Shown here: one piece after another, positions 44,282 to 52,477 of the stretch
Position numbering within the stretch: position 1 is the first letter of the stretch
Layout of the letters: each line of letters opens with the position of its first letter
From: Yoonia tamlensis
GTDB lineage: Bacteria > Pseudomonadota > Alphaproteobacteria > Rhodobacterales > Rhodobacteraceae
Assembly (NCBI RefSeq): GCF_900115105.1
Contig: NZ_FOYP01000001.1
Coordinates: 1,824,097 to 1,888,096 of the forward strand
Length of the DNA stretch: 64,000 nucleotides
Direction of reading: 5' to 3'
Program-made: the position numbers and the translations under genes
Notes under the pieces: generated by a model
The model's input: the letters and a program-made list of their open reading frames with translations, nothing else
Database searches by the model: none
What the model was told of the DNA's origin: nothing

Positions 44282-46100
44282 GGCAAAACCGCTGTTCTTG
44301 GGTTCGCTGCATAGCCGCGCCGGCATGGTGGTTTATTGCGCGCTGGTCGCCGTCTGGCTGGGGGCTGTGCTGTTTTTCTGGGTTTGGTGGTTGCAGCCTG
44401 CGCATATGTTGCCAGGTCTGCGGTATTGGGTCGTCACCGCATTGCTGGGCTGGGTCAGCTTTTTGCAATTATATTTCGTCTTTTTCGCGCTGCGTGCTGT
44501 GCGCTCTGTCGCGCCCGACCCGACCCCTGGCGCGTGGCGCGTCGCGATGATCGTCACCAAAACCCCTTCCGAGCCGTTTTCGGTCCTGCAAGAAACGCTG
44601 CGCGCAATGCTGGCACAAGATTACCCGCATGACACATGGCTGGCCGATGAAAACCCGACAAAAGAAACCCGCGACTGGTGCGCGCAACATGGGGTCAAAA
44701 TTTCAAGCCGCTATGGCGTTGCCGCCTATCATCAATCGCATTGGCCACGTCGTACCCGCTGCAAAGAAGGCAACCTTACCTATTTCTATGACCAATGGGG
44801 CTATACCAATTACGATATCGTCAGCCAGCTCGATGCCGACCATGTGCCGCAACCCGGCTATCTGCGCGAAATGGTCCGCCCCTTTATTGATCCCGCAGTG
44901 GGCTATGTCAGCGCGCCGTCGATTTGCGCTGCCAACCAGAACCGGCATTGGGCCGTCCGCACGCGGCTGCACACCGAAAGCGCGTTTCACGGGATTTTGC
45001 AGGCGGGCTATTGCAACGGGTTTGCGCCGATGTGCATCGGGTCACATTATGCGGTGCGCACCAAAGCGCTTAAGGCCGTTGGCGGGCTAGGGCCGGAACT
45101 GGCCGAAGACCATTCAACAACGATGATCCTTAACGCAGGCGGCTGGCGCGGTGTGCACGCAATCGACGCGATTGCTATCGGTGATGGTCCGGCCTCGATT
45201 GCCGATCTCGCAATTCAGGAATTCCAGTGGTCGCGCAGCCTTGTGACATTGTTACTGCAATATACGCCACGCTATCTGCGCGCGCTGCCGCTGCGGCTAA
45301 AGGTGCAGTTCCTGTTTTGCCAACTTCTTTACCCGATTTTTGCGGTGACATTTCTGGCTATGTATCTGCTGCCCGTTTTCGCGGTTGTGTTTGACATGCG
45401 CTATGCCGAGGTCACCTATCCGCAGTTCATCGCCCATGCGCTGCCGCAGATTGTCGTACTGCTGGTGATCTCTGCGCGGTTGCGCGCTGCAAAGGCGCTG
45501 CGCCCTGTCAACGCGCCAATTATAAGCTGGGCGCGGATGGTGTTTGTCATGCTGCAATGGCCTTGGGTGCTTTGGGGGTGCTTGGCTGCGCTGCGTGACA
45601 CGATCACCGGCGAATTCGTCGATTTCCGGATCACCCCCAAAGGCGCCGGACAAAAGCAGCAGTTGCCGTTCAAGATATTGGGCGTTTATGCGGTGCTGGC
45701 GCTGGGGTGTATCCTGCCGGTGATGATCTTTGGCCAACTGGCACAGGCCCAAGGGTTCTATGTCCTGAGCCTGCTGTCGGGGCTGTTATATGGTTTGACA
45801 CTTTTGACAATTATCGTTCGCCACTATGCCGAAGAAGGCTGGCAAATCGCAGCGCCGCGTATTCTGGTAGCACATGTCAGCACGATGGCAATGGTGACGG
45901 TGCTCTTTGGCGCCGCGCTGACAATGCGCTCGGCCGAAGGGGTCTATGCGCTCGCGATCGGGCTTGAACCGCTTGAGATCGTTGAGGTCAAGACCCGCAT
46001 CGCAGGTGCGGGCAGCGACAGCCGCAAACCGTTTGAATATGCTTTTAATCTTAGTTTCACCCGCCCTGAAACCAACGGGTCACCTGACCCTCGCAATTGA
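44268..46100 (+). CDS. Membrane-bound processive glycosyltransferase, family GT2 (cellulose synthase-like)
   Basis: Protein of 610 residues. Two membrane helices precede a cytoplasmic GT2 domain (about 85-330) with D127 in LADEN, DAD at 189-191, the catalytic ED at 280-281 (AEDHST) and a QxxxW motif Q317-W321 (QEFQW), where cellulose synthases have QxxRW. Four or five more helices follow. This layout is that of bacterial beta-glucan synthases that both polymerise and export. There is no PilZ domain. The polymer is unknown; UDP-glucose, galactose or xylose are possible donors given the neighbours. Confidence 0.85.
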   Translation: MRKHRAKPLFLGSLHSRAGMVVYCALVAVWLGAVLFFWVWWLQPAHMLPGLRYWVVTALLGWVSFLQLYFVFFALRAVRSVAPDPTPGAWRVAMIVTKTPSEPFSVLQETLRAMLAQDYPHDTWLADENPTKETRDWCAQHGVKISSRYGVAAYHQSHWPRRTRCKEGNLTYFYDQWGYTNYDIVSQLDADHVPQPGYLREMVRPFIDPAVGYVSAPSICAANQNRHWAVRTRLHTESAFHGILQAGYCNGFAPMCIGSHYAVRTKALKAVGGLGPELAEDHSTTMILNAGGWRGVHAIDAIAIGDGPASIADLAIQEFQWSRSLVTLLLQYTPRYLRALPLRLKVQFLFCQLLYPIFAVTFLAMYLLPVFAVVFDMRYAEVTYPQFIAHALPQIVVLLVISARLRAAKALRPVNAPIISWARMVFVMLQWPWVLWGCLAALRDTITGEFVDFRITPKGAGQKQQLPFKILGVYAVLALGCILPVMIFGQLAQAQGFYVLSLLSGLLYGLTLLTIIVRHYAEEGWQIAAPRILVAHVSTMAMVTVLFGAALTMRSAEGVYALAIGLEPLEIVEVKTRIAGAGSDSRKPFEYAFNLSFTRPETNGSPDPRN

Positions 46101-46113
46101 AGGAATACGCATC

Positions 46114-47007
46114 ATGCGACACGCACAGATGATCACATCCATCAAGACAACATTGGTTGCAGCGGCCTGCACATTGCCCACGCTTGCGCATGCCCTGCCG
46201 CCAGGCAATATGCCATATGGCGCATTTGATCCCGGTGGCGACTACCGCGATGAAACGGTCAATGTCATCGAACATATCTTCCTGCCATGGGAAGATGTCG
46301 CGCTCAGTTCTTTGACCGACGCCGATCTTTACGCGCTGGAACGCAACCGCGCGCTGATGATCACAATTGAACCATGGACATGGACCGTGGACGAACGCAA
46401 CACGCCCGCGTTTTTGCGCAATGGTGTGCTTGATGGCTATTACGACGGCAATATGCGCACCGTCTGCCGCATTATCGGCGGCATGCAAAGCCCCGTCACC
46501 GTCCGGTGGGGCCATGAAATGGAGCGTAACGATGGCCAGTTCATCTGGGCCGGATGGGAACCGGCCGATTATATCAGGGCGTTCCGCCGGATGATTGATA
46601 TCTGCCGCAGCGAAGCCCCCAATATCAACATCGTCTGGTCACCTGCCGGCGATGACGGGATGGAACGCTACTATCCGGGCGACGATTATGTCGACATTAT
46701 CGGCGTCTCGATTTTTGGCTATGAACCTTGGGAGGTGGGGATTCTTGGCGGTCCGCGCAATTATCAGGATATTCTCGATGAAATTTATGAACGCGCATCC
46801 ATTTATGGCCTGCCTGTAATGGTCGCCGAACTGGGGTATTCCGGTAGCGCCGGTTACGTTGACGCATGGGAAAACATCGTTCGGCAGCCGCAACCGGATA
46901 AGCCATTGTTATCAGCCGTGGTTTACTTTAACCAAGAAGAGGTACACCCTTGGCCAAACGGCTATGGCTACCCTGATTGGCGGCTGTCCGAGCGGGTTAT
47001 CGAATAG
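46114..47007 (+). CDS. Secreted GH26-like endo-glycosidase
   Basis: Protein of 297 residues with a signal peptide (VAAACTLPTLAHA, cut near residue 27). The TIM-barrel pattern of GH26/clan A is visible: VRWGHEMERND with E135 as probable acid/base, NIVWSPAGDD and VAELGYSG with E239 as probable nucleophile. Known GH26 enzymes cut beta-mannan or beta-1,3-xylan; clan A beta-1,3- or 1,4-glucanases are alternatives. Its place directly behind the synthase suggests polymer trimming or release in the periplasm, as BcsZ does for cellulose. Confidence 0.75.
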   Translation: MRHAQMITSIKTTLVAAACTLPTLAHALPPGNMPYGAFDPGGDYRDETVNVIEHIFLPWEDVALSSLTDADLYALERNRALMITIEPWTWTVDERNTPAFLRNGVLDGYYDGNMRTVCRIIGGMQSPVTVRWGHEMERNDGQFIWAGWEPADYIRAFRRMIDICRSEAPNINIVWSPAGDDGMERYYPGDDYVDIIGVSIFGYEPWEVGILGGPRNYQDILDEIYERASIYGLPVMVAELGYSGSAGYVDAWENIVRQPQPDKPLLSAVVYFNQEEVHPWPNGYGYPDWRLSERVIE

Positions 47008-47148
47008 AATAATCGTTTGTTCCCGACATGATTGTGATGGGCGGCCATTGTTTCGCCCATTTCCTGCTGCAATCCCTGCCTAATTTCGCTGCAAATGCCC
47101 AATACGAACCCGCTTGGAATAGAGCAGTACGTATAAGGGCACATTTAC

Positions 47149-47433
47149 ATGACAGCAGTTTCGCGCAAGTCCGCGCCACTTCTCGTAGCCGTTAGTATTG
47201 CAGGCCTTTTGCCCACAGCGTCTTTGGCAGATCACTCCACCACCACCACCACATCACATGCAGTTGCAGCAAACGGGTTTAACTGGCTCGCTAATGGTAG
47301 CAACGTCGAACGTGAACATGCCTTGGCAATCGCGCGCGAACGCCAGCAACTGGCCGCCGCACAAATGGGCGACGGCAGCTGGATCTGCAGCCCCGCAGGA
47401 TTCGGGCAAAAATCCTACTGCGTCAGTAACTAA
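47149..47433 (+). CDS. Small secreted protein of unknown function
   Basis: Protein of 94 residues. A signal peptide (VAVSIAGLLPTASLA) is followed by a histidine- and threonine-rich stretch DHSTTTTTSHAVA, a helix EREHALAIARERQQLAAAQ and a C-terminal SWICSPAGFGQKSYCVSN with two cysteines that could form a disulfide. No family is recognised. It follows the polysaccharide genes by 140 bases and ends in a 4-base overlap with the convergent beta-galactosidase gene. Confidence 0.6.
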   Translation: MTAVSRKSAPLLVAVSIAGLLPTASLADHSTTTTTSHAVAANGFNWLANGSNVEREHALAIARERQQLAAAQMGDGSWICSPAGFGQKSYCVSN

Positions 47434-49334
47434 GCCCGCGTTTCACGCAAAACACCTGCCGCCGCAATTGTGCGCCCGTGGCAGGTGACCGCATCCGAAT
47501 TGTAGTTGAACCAGAACCGTTCATTGCCCGTGTCGCGGATGCGAACTCCGTCGGGCAGATCAATCGTCGTGATCCCTGCCTGCACACAGGCGGCGCGCAG
47601 AAAATCCGCCATCGCCACGGGGTCAAGCCACCCGCCCAGATAGGTGTGCAACCCGTCGCGCATCGCAACCGATTCGCCATTTGCGGTCTGCAGAACGCTC
47701 TGCGCAGCCCCTGCCAATACATCGCGGTAGTTCACAATATTGCCGCCTGATGCCAGTGGGATCGGCATATCGGGGCGTAGGCTTTCGACTTCGGTAACAG
47801 TGACGTCAAGATTTGGGATCGCAGGCGGCAGCGGATTGGGAATACCCATTTCCGCATTGCGCGCACCCGTGCGCGGGCCGTAAATCACCTGCGCACCGCT
47901 ATCGTTAAGCGCAGATTTCAAATCATCCGCCAGCATCATCATCCCCGGCACCAGCACCAGCCCGTAGCCCGCAAAATCGCGCGCCGTGGCGGGCAGAATA
48001 TCCACCGAAAGCCCAAGCGCGCGCAGTCCGCGGTACATATCCAGAACCAGCCCGAAATAGCTAAGCCCTGCGCCATGCGGCTGCACGGCCCACGCAAAAT
48101 CAGCGTCATAATCAAAGACAATCGCGACAGGCGCCTGCACCGGCACGACATCGGGCGCATCGGCCAGTTCAGCCGTGATTTGGGCCAGTTCGCCCATTAC
48201 ACCTGCATCAACGCTATCAGGGCGCAAAAGCCCCGCGTGCATCTGCTCTTGGGCCACGGGGGCCTGACGCCAGCGGAAATAGCAGACAGCCTCGGCCCCG
48301 TGGGCAAAGGCCTCCCATGACCAAAGCCGGACCATACCGGGCAGCGGCGCGGGGTTGTAAGGCGCCCAATTCACTGGGCCGGGTTGTTGCTCCATCACCC
48401 ACCAGCGCCCTTTGCCGACCGCGCGGTAAAGATCGTGATGCAAGGCCTGAAAATCGGGATCGCCCTGACGGGCAAAGGCACGCTGACGCGCCGCATCCGC
48501 GCCAACACGGTCCTCAAGAAACCCGAGCGGATAACTGTCCCAGCACGCGATTTCCAGATCATCACCAACCGCAAAATGGTCAAAATCCGTGATCCGGCCC
48601 ATGTAGTTATGCGCGATCGGCGCGTCGGTCTGCGCGCGGATCAGATCGACCTGCAACCGGTTGAACGCCACCACCTGATCCGAACTGAACCGCCGAAACG
48701 CAAGGCTATGCGCGGGGTTCGGTTCGGTCACGGTCAGATTGGGCAGGTCAACATCGTCAAAGCTGGGATAATCCATCGACCAGAACGTATTGCCCCAATC
48801 GGCGTTCAGCTGGTCAATGCTGCCATAGCGTTTTGCAAGCCATCCTTGGAACGCCACGCGCGCCGCATCGCTATAAGAAATCGTGGTATCGTGGCAGCCA
48901 TATTCATTGTCGGTCTGCCACGCGGCCACATGCGGGTTCGGGCCATAGCGTTCAGCCATCAGACCCACAATCTTGGCGCATTCGACCTTGTAGGGTTCAT
49001 GGCTAAAACAATAATGCCGCCGCGATCCGAATTTGCGCGGCCGTCCGTCGCGATCCACCGCCAGCATATCGGGATGGCGGGTCAGCATCCAGCGTGGTGG
49101 CGTGGCGGTGGGTGTGCCCAGCACGACCTTTAGCCCCGCGTCGCCCAGCGTTTGAATGGCGCGGTCCAGCCATGCCCAATCATATTTCTCAGGCTCGGGT
49201 TCAAGCTTTGCCCAAGAAAACTCGCCAATGCGCACCCATGTCAGACCGGCGGCAACCATCCGGCGCGCGTCCTCGGCCCAAATATCCGAAGGCCATTGTT
49301 CAGGGTAATAGCAGGTGCCAAGCGTGCGTTTCAT
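47430..49334 (-). CDS. Beta-galactosidase, family GH42
   Basis: Protein of 634 residues. The N-terminal GH42 barrel starts LGTCYYPEQWP and contains VRIGEFSWAKLEPE, the acid/base motif WQTDNEYG with E144, and the nucleophile motif VMEQQPG with E315. A trimerisation domain and a short beta-rich C-terminal domain complete the usual length. No signal peptide is present, so it acts in the cytoplasm on imported galactosides. It is the last gene of the galactoside operon and starts 24 bases after dgoA. Confidence 0.92.
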   Translation of the reverse strand: MKRTLGTCYYPEQWPSDIWAEDARRMVAAGLTWVRIGEFSWAKLEPEPEKYDWAWLDRAIQTLGDAGLKVVLGTPTATPPRWMLTRHPDMLAVDRDGRPRKFGSRRHYCFSHEPYKVECAKIVGLMAERYGPNPHVAAWQTDNEYGCHDTTISYSDAARVAFQGWLAKRYGSIDQLNADWGNTFWSMDYPSFDDVDLPNLTVTEPNPAHSLAFRRFSSDQVVAFNRLQVDLIRAQTDAPIAHNYMGRITDFDHFAVGDDLEIACWDSYPLGFLEDRVGADAARQRAFARQGDPDFQALHHDLYRAVGKGRWWVMEQQPGPVNWAPYNPAPLPGMVRLWSWEAFAHGAEAVCYFRWRQAPVAQEQMHAGLLRPDSVDAGVMGELAQITAELADAPDVVPVQAPVAIVFDYDADFAWAVQPHGAGLSYFGLVLDMYRGLRALGLSVDILPATARDFAGYGLVLVPGMMMLADDLKSALNDSGAQVIYGPRTGARNAEMGIPNPLPPAIPNLDVTVTEVESLRPDMPIPLASGGNIVNYRDVLAGAAQSVLQTANGESVAMRDGLHTYLGGWLDPVAMADFLRAACVQAGITTIDLPDGVRIRDTGNERFWFNYNSDAVTCHGRTIAAAGVLRETRA

Positions 49335-49358
49335 GGGGTCTCACTTTGCAATAAAAAC

Positions 49359-49964
49359 TTAGGCCGTGGCCTGATCATAGGCCGTAACAATCGCGCGGGC
49401 GCGGTCGCGGACATCTTGGGCGCTAAAGCCGGACTTATAGATGCCTGTGCCAATGCCAAAACCTGCAGCCCCTGCCGCAATCCAGTCGGCAAAGTTATCC
49501 GGCCCCGCCCCGCCAACCGCATAAACAGGCATATCTTTGGGCAGCACGGCCTTATATGCGGCAAGCCCGCTTGTGCCGATCACAGAGGACGGAAATATTT
49601 TCAACCCGTCTGCGCCTGCATGAATGGCGGCGAAGCATTCGGTTGGCGTTAAAACGCCGGGATAAGACAGCATCCCCGCCGTTTTGGTTGCTTTGATCAC
49701 TTCGACATCCGCGTTGGGTGACACGATCAACGTACCACCTGCGGCCTGAACATTTGCGACGTCTTGCACCGTCAGCACCGTACCCGCGCCGATCACAACA
49801 CCCGCAGGCGCAACTGCAACCATTGCGGCGATTGACGCAAACGGATCCGGCGAATTCAGCGGCACTTCGATATGGGTGATGCCTTCGGCCACCAGAACCG
49901 CGCAAATTTCCGCAGCTTCGGGCGGGGTGATCCCGCGCAAGATGGCAATGATATTTCTGCTCAT
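49359..49964 (-). CDS. dgoA: 2-dehydro-3-deoxy-6-phosphogalactonate aldolase (KDPG-aldolase family)
   Basis: Class I aldolase of 201 residues that splits KDPGal or KDPG to pyruvate and glyceraldehyde 3-phosphate. IAILRGITPPEA is the N-terminal family motif, EVPLNSPDP contains the active-site glutamate region, GAGTVLTVQDV and FVSPN-like LIVSPNADVEVI follow, and LKIFPSS contains the Schiff-base lysine. The LNSP sequence (rather than LRTP) and context favour KDPGal specificity. It lies between a GH42 and an SDR gene. Confidence 0.88.
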   Translation of the reverse strand: MSRNIIAILRGITPPEAAEICAVLVAEGITHIEVPLNSPDPFASIAAMVAVAPAGVVIGAGTVLTVQDVANVQAAGGTLIVSPNADVEVIKATKTAGMLSYPGVLTPTECFAAIHAGADGLKIFPSSVIGTSGLAAYKAVLPKDMPVYAVGGAGPDNFADWIAAGAAGFGIGTGIYKSGFSAQDVRDRARAIVTAYDQATA

Positions 49965-49996
49965 AGTTTCAAACCCTTATGCATGGCCTGTGACAC

Positions 49997-50767
49997 CTAT
50001 CCGGTGGTCACAACGCCGCCATCAACAACCATCATCTGTCCGGTCATCATCCGGCTGGAGCGCGACGCCAAGAAAAGCACCGCATCAACGATATCTTGCG
50101 GGGCAAGTGTTTCTTTCAGGCATTGCCGTTCGACATGCGCGGCCAAGCCTTCGGGTGTGACCCACATTTCTTTTTGTTTCTCGGTCAGCACCCAACCCGG
50201 TGCCAGCGCGTTAAAGCGGATGTTATCGGGCCCGAATTCGCGCGCAAGCGACCGTGTCATGCCGTTGATCCCTGCGTTTGCAGTCGTATAGGACACAAAG
50301 CCCGCGCCGCCCATCATATAGGAAATCGAGCTCATGTTGATCACCGCACCGCCGCCCTGTGCGCGCATGCCCGCAATCACGGCCTGACTTGCGAAAAAAT
50401 AGGGCTTGAGATTGATCGCCTGCGATTGATCCCAAAATTCTTCGGTTACATCTTCGGCCGCGTGGCGCGCATCATTGGCCGCATTATTGACCAGAACGCT
50501 GACCGGCCCATGGGTTTCGGCCGCCTGCGCGATACAGGTTTGCAGCGCGCCAATGTCAGAAATATCGCAGCGCATCGCATGCGGGCTACGGCCATGCTTT
50601 GCCTTCATTTCATCACAAAACGCGGTCGCATCACGGCGTTGTACAAAACTGACATCTGCGCCCTGCCCCATAAACCCGTCAGTCAAATGCGCACCAATGC
50701 CGCTGCCGCCGCCAGTGATAAAGACCGACTGCCCGTTCAGATCGGGAAAGATGGCACCTTTTGTCAT
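49997..50767 (-). CDS. SDR sugar dehydrogenase with altered catalytic motif
   Basis: Classical short-chain dehydrogenase of 256 residues, similar to aldose 1-dehydrogenases such as Caulobacter xylose dehydrogenase. It has FITGGGSGIGAHL for cofactor, NNAAND at 94-99, N119, S147 and Y160. The catalytic lysine of YxxxK is replaced by Asn164 (SYTTANAGI), confirmed in the codons. By position it should oxidise galactose (or arabinose) to the lactone. The missing lysine casts doubt on normal catalysis, so the function is uncertain. Confidence 0.8.
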   Translation of the reverse strand: MTKGAIFPDLNGQSVFITGGGSGIGAHLTDGFMGQGADVSFVQRRDATAFCDEMKAKHGRSPHAMRCDISDIGALQTCIAQAAETHGPVSVLVNNAANDARHAAEDVTEEFWDQSQAINLKPYFFASQAVIAGMRAQGGGAVINMSSISYMMGGAGFVSYTTANAGINGMTRSLAREFGPDNIRFNALAPGWVLTEKQKEMWVTPEGLAAHVERQCLKETLAPQDIVDAVLFLASRSSRMMTGQMMVVDGGVVTTG

Positions 50768-52477
50768 TTAGTGGCTTTCGCGGGTGACAGGACGGGTGTC
50801 TTTGCCGACCAGAAAATCAAGATCAGCGCCTTTGTCGGCCTGCAAAACCGTATCGACATACATCTTGGCATAGCCGCGGGTGTAGTGTGGCGCATCCGGC
50901 TGCCATGCGGCACGGCGCTCAGCCAGAACCGCGTCTGATACCAACAGGTCAAGCGCACCTTTGCTCGCGGACAACCGGACACGGTCGCCGGTTTTGACCA
51001 GCGCCAGATTGCCGCCCGCGTTGGCTTCGGGGCTGACATGCAGCACCACCGTGCCAAATGCCGTGCCCGACATCCGCGCATCAGACACGCGCACCATATC
51101 GCGCACGCCTTCTTTGACCAGTTTTGCAGGGATCGGCATATTACCGACCTCTGGCATGCCAGGATAGCCCTTAGGCCCGCAACCCTTAAGCACAAGGATA
51201 GTGTCGGCAGTCACGGGCAGGTCTTCGCGGTCGATATTGGCTTTCATATCTTCGATGTTTTCAAAAACATAAGCCTCGCCCTCGTGCTCCAACAGCGCTT
51301 CGGTTGCAGCGGATGGTTTCACGATGGCCCCGTTTGGTGCCAGATTGCCACGCAAAACACGCAGGCCCGCCGCCGGTTTCAGCGGATTGTCAAAGGGTCG
51401 GATCACATCATCATTGTAGCATTCAGCGCCGTCGGCATAGGCCATAATATCGCCGCCCAGAACCGTTTTCGCGGGCCGCAATTTGTCTTTGAGTTCGGAC
51501 AAAACAACTGGCATGCCGCCCGCATAGCAAAAATCTTCCATCAGGTATTTGCCCGATGGCATACAATTCACCAAGAGCGGAATGTCGGTGCCAATCTCAA
51601 AGTCGTCTAGAGATAGATCAATCCCAACACGCCCAGCAATCGCAAGTAGATGGATAACTGCGTTGGTCGACCCACCCACAGCCGCATTGGCCAAAATTGC
51701 GTTTTCAAACGCCGCGCGGGTCATGACTTGGGATAGTTTCAGGTCTTCTTCGACCATTTCCACGATCCGTTTTCCGGTCATATGCGACAGCGCCATGCGG
51801 CGCGCGTCAACGGCAGGAAGCGCCGCATTTGTGGGCAGTGACATGCCCATCGCCTCGACCACGCTGGCCATTGTGGATGCGGTGCCCATGGTCATGCAGA
51901 CGCCCTTTGACCGACTCATGCCGGATTCCGCGTTCATGAAATCCTTGAGCGTCATATCGCCCGCGCGCACAGCTTCTGAGAATTTCCAGACATCCGTGCC
52001 CGATCCGATATCCTTGCCTTTGAACTTGCCGTTCAACATCGGGCCAGAACTGACAACGATCGTCGGCAGATCAACGGATGCAGCCCCCATCAATTGACCC
52101 GGCGTGGTTTTATCGCAACCGCCCAGCAGCACAACACCGTCAATCCCGTAGGCGCGAATGCTTTCTTCGACATCCATCGCCAGAAGATTGCGAAATAGCA
52201 TTGCGGTCGGTTTCATCTGGGTTTCGCCCAACGACATGACAGGGAATTCAACGGGAAATCCGCCGGCTTCCCAGACGCCTCGTTTGACGCCCTCGGCCAG
52301 ATCGCGCAGACCGGAATTGCAGGGGGTCAGTTCGGACCATGTGTTGCAAATCCCAATGATCGGACGCCCGTCAAACGCGTGATCAGGAAAGCCCTGATTT
52401 TTCATCCAGCTACGGTGGATAAACCCGTCGCGGTCCTGTTTGCCGTACCATGCGCGGTTGCGTTTTTCTTTGGTCAT
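50768..52477 (-). CDS. IlvD/Edd-family sugar-acid dehydratase (galactonate or arabinonate type)
   Basis: Iron-sulfur dehydratase of 569 residues. Three cysteines typical of the family are C53 (ELTPCNSG), C121 (GGCDKTTPG) and C194 (GVCMTMGTAST). The sequence resembles L-arabinonate dehydratases, which also act on D-galactonate and D-fuconate, rather than the branched-chain amino acid enzyme. It would give 2-keto-3-deoxygalactonate, but a KDGal kinase to link it to the aldolase is not in the window. The start overlaps the GH36 stop as ATGA. Confidence 0.88.
   Translation of the reverse strand: MTKEKRNRAWYGKQDRDGFIHRSWMKNQGFPDHAFDGRPIIGICNTWSELTPCNSGLRDLAEGVKRGVWEAGGFPVEFPVMSLGETQMKPTAMLFRNLLAMDVEESIRAYGIDGVVLLGGCDKTTPGQLMGAASVDLPTIVVSSGPMLNGKFKGKDIGSGTDVWKFSEAVRAGDMTLKDFMNAESGMSRSKGVCMTMGTASTMASVVEAMGMSLPTNAALPAVDARRMALSHMTGKRIVEMVEEDLKLSQVMTRAAFENAILANAAVGGSTNAVIHLLAIAGRVGIDLSLDDFEIGTDIPLLVNCMPSGKYLMEDFCYAGGMPVVLSELKDKLRPAKTVLGGDIMAYADGAECYNDDVIRPFDNPLKPAAGLRVLRGNLAPNGAIVKPSAATEALLEHEGEAYVFENIEDMKANIDREDLPVTADTILVLKGCGPKGYPGMPEVGNMPIPAKLVKEGVRDMVRVSDARMSGTAFGTVVLHVSPEANAGGNLALVKTGDRVRLSASKGALDLLVSDAVLAERRAAWQPDAPHYTRGYAKMYVDTVLQADKGADLDFLVGKDTRPVTRESH

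Noticed and set aside
48384-49133. 249-codon open frame on the plus strand
   Set aside because: Antisense to GH42, whose catalytic residues are in place.
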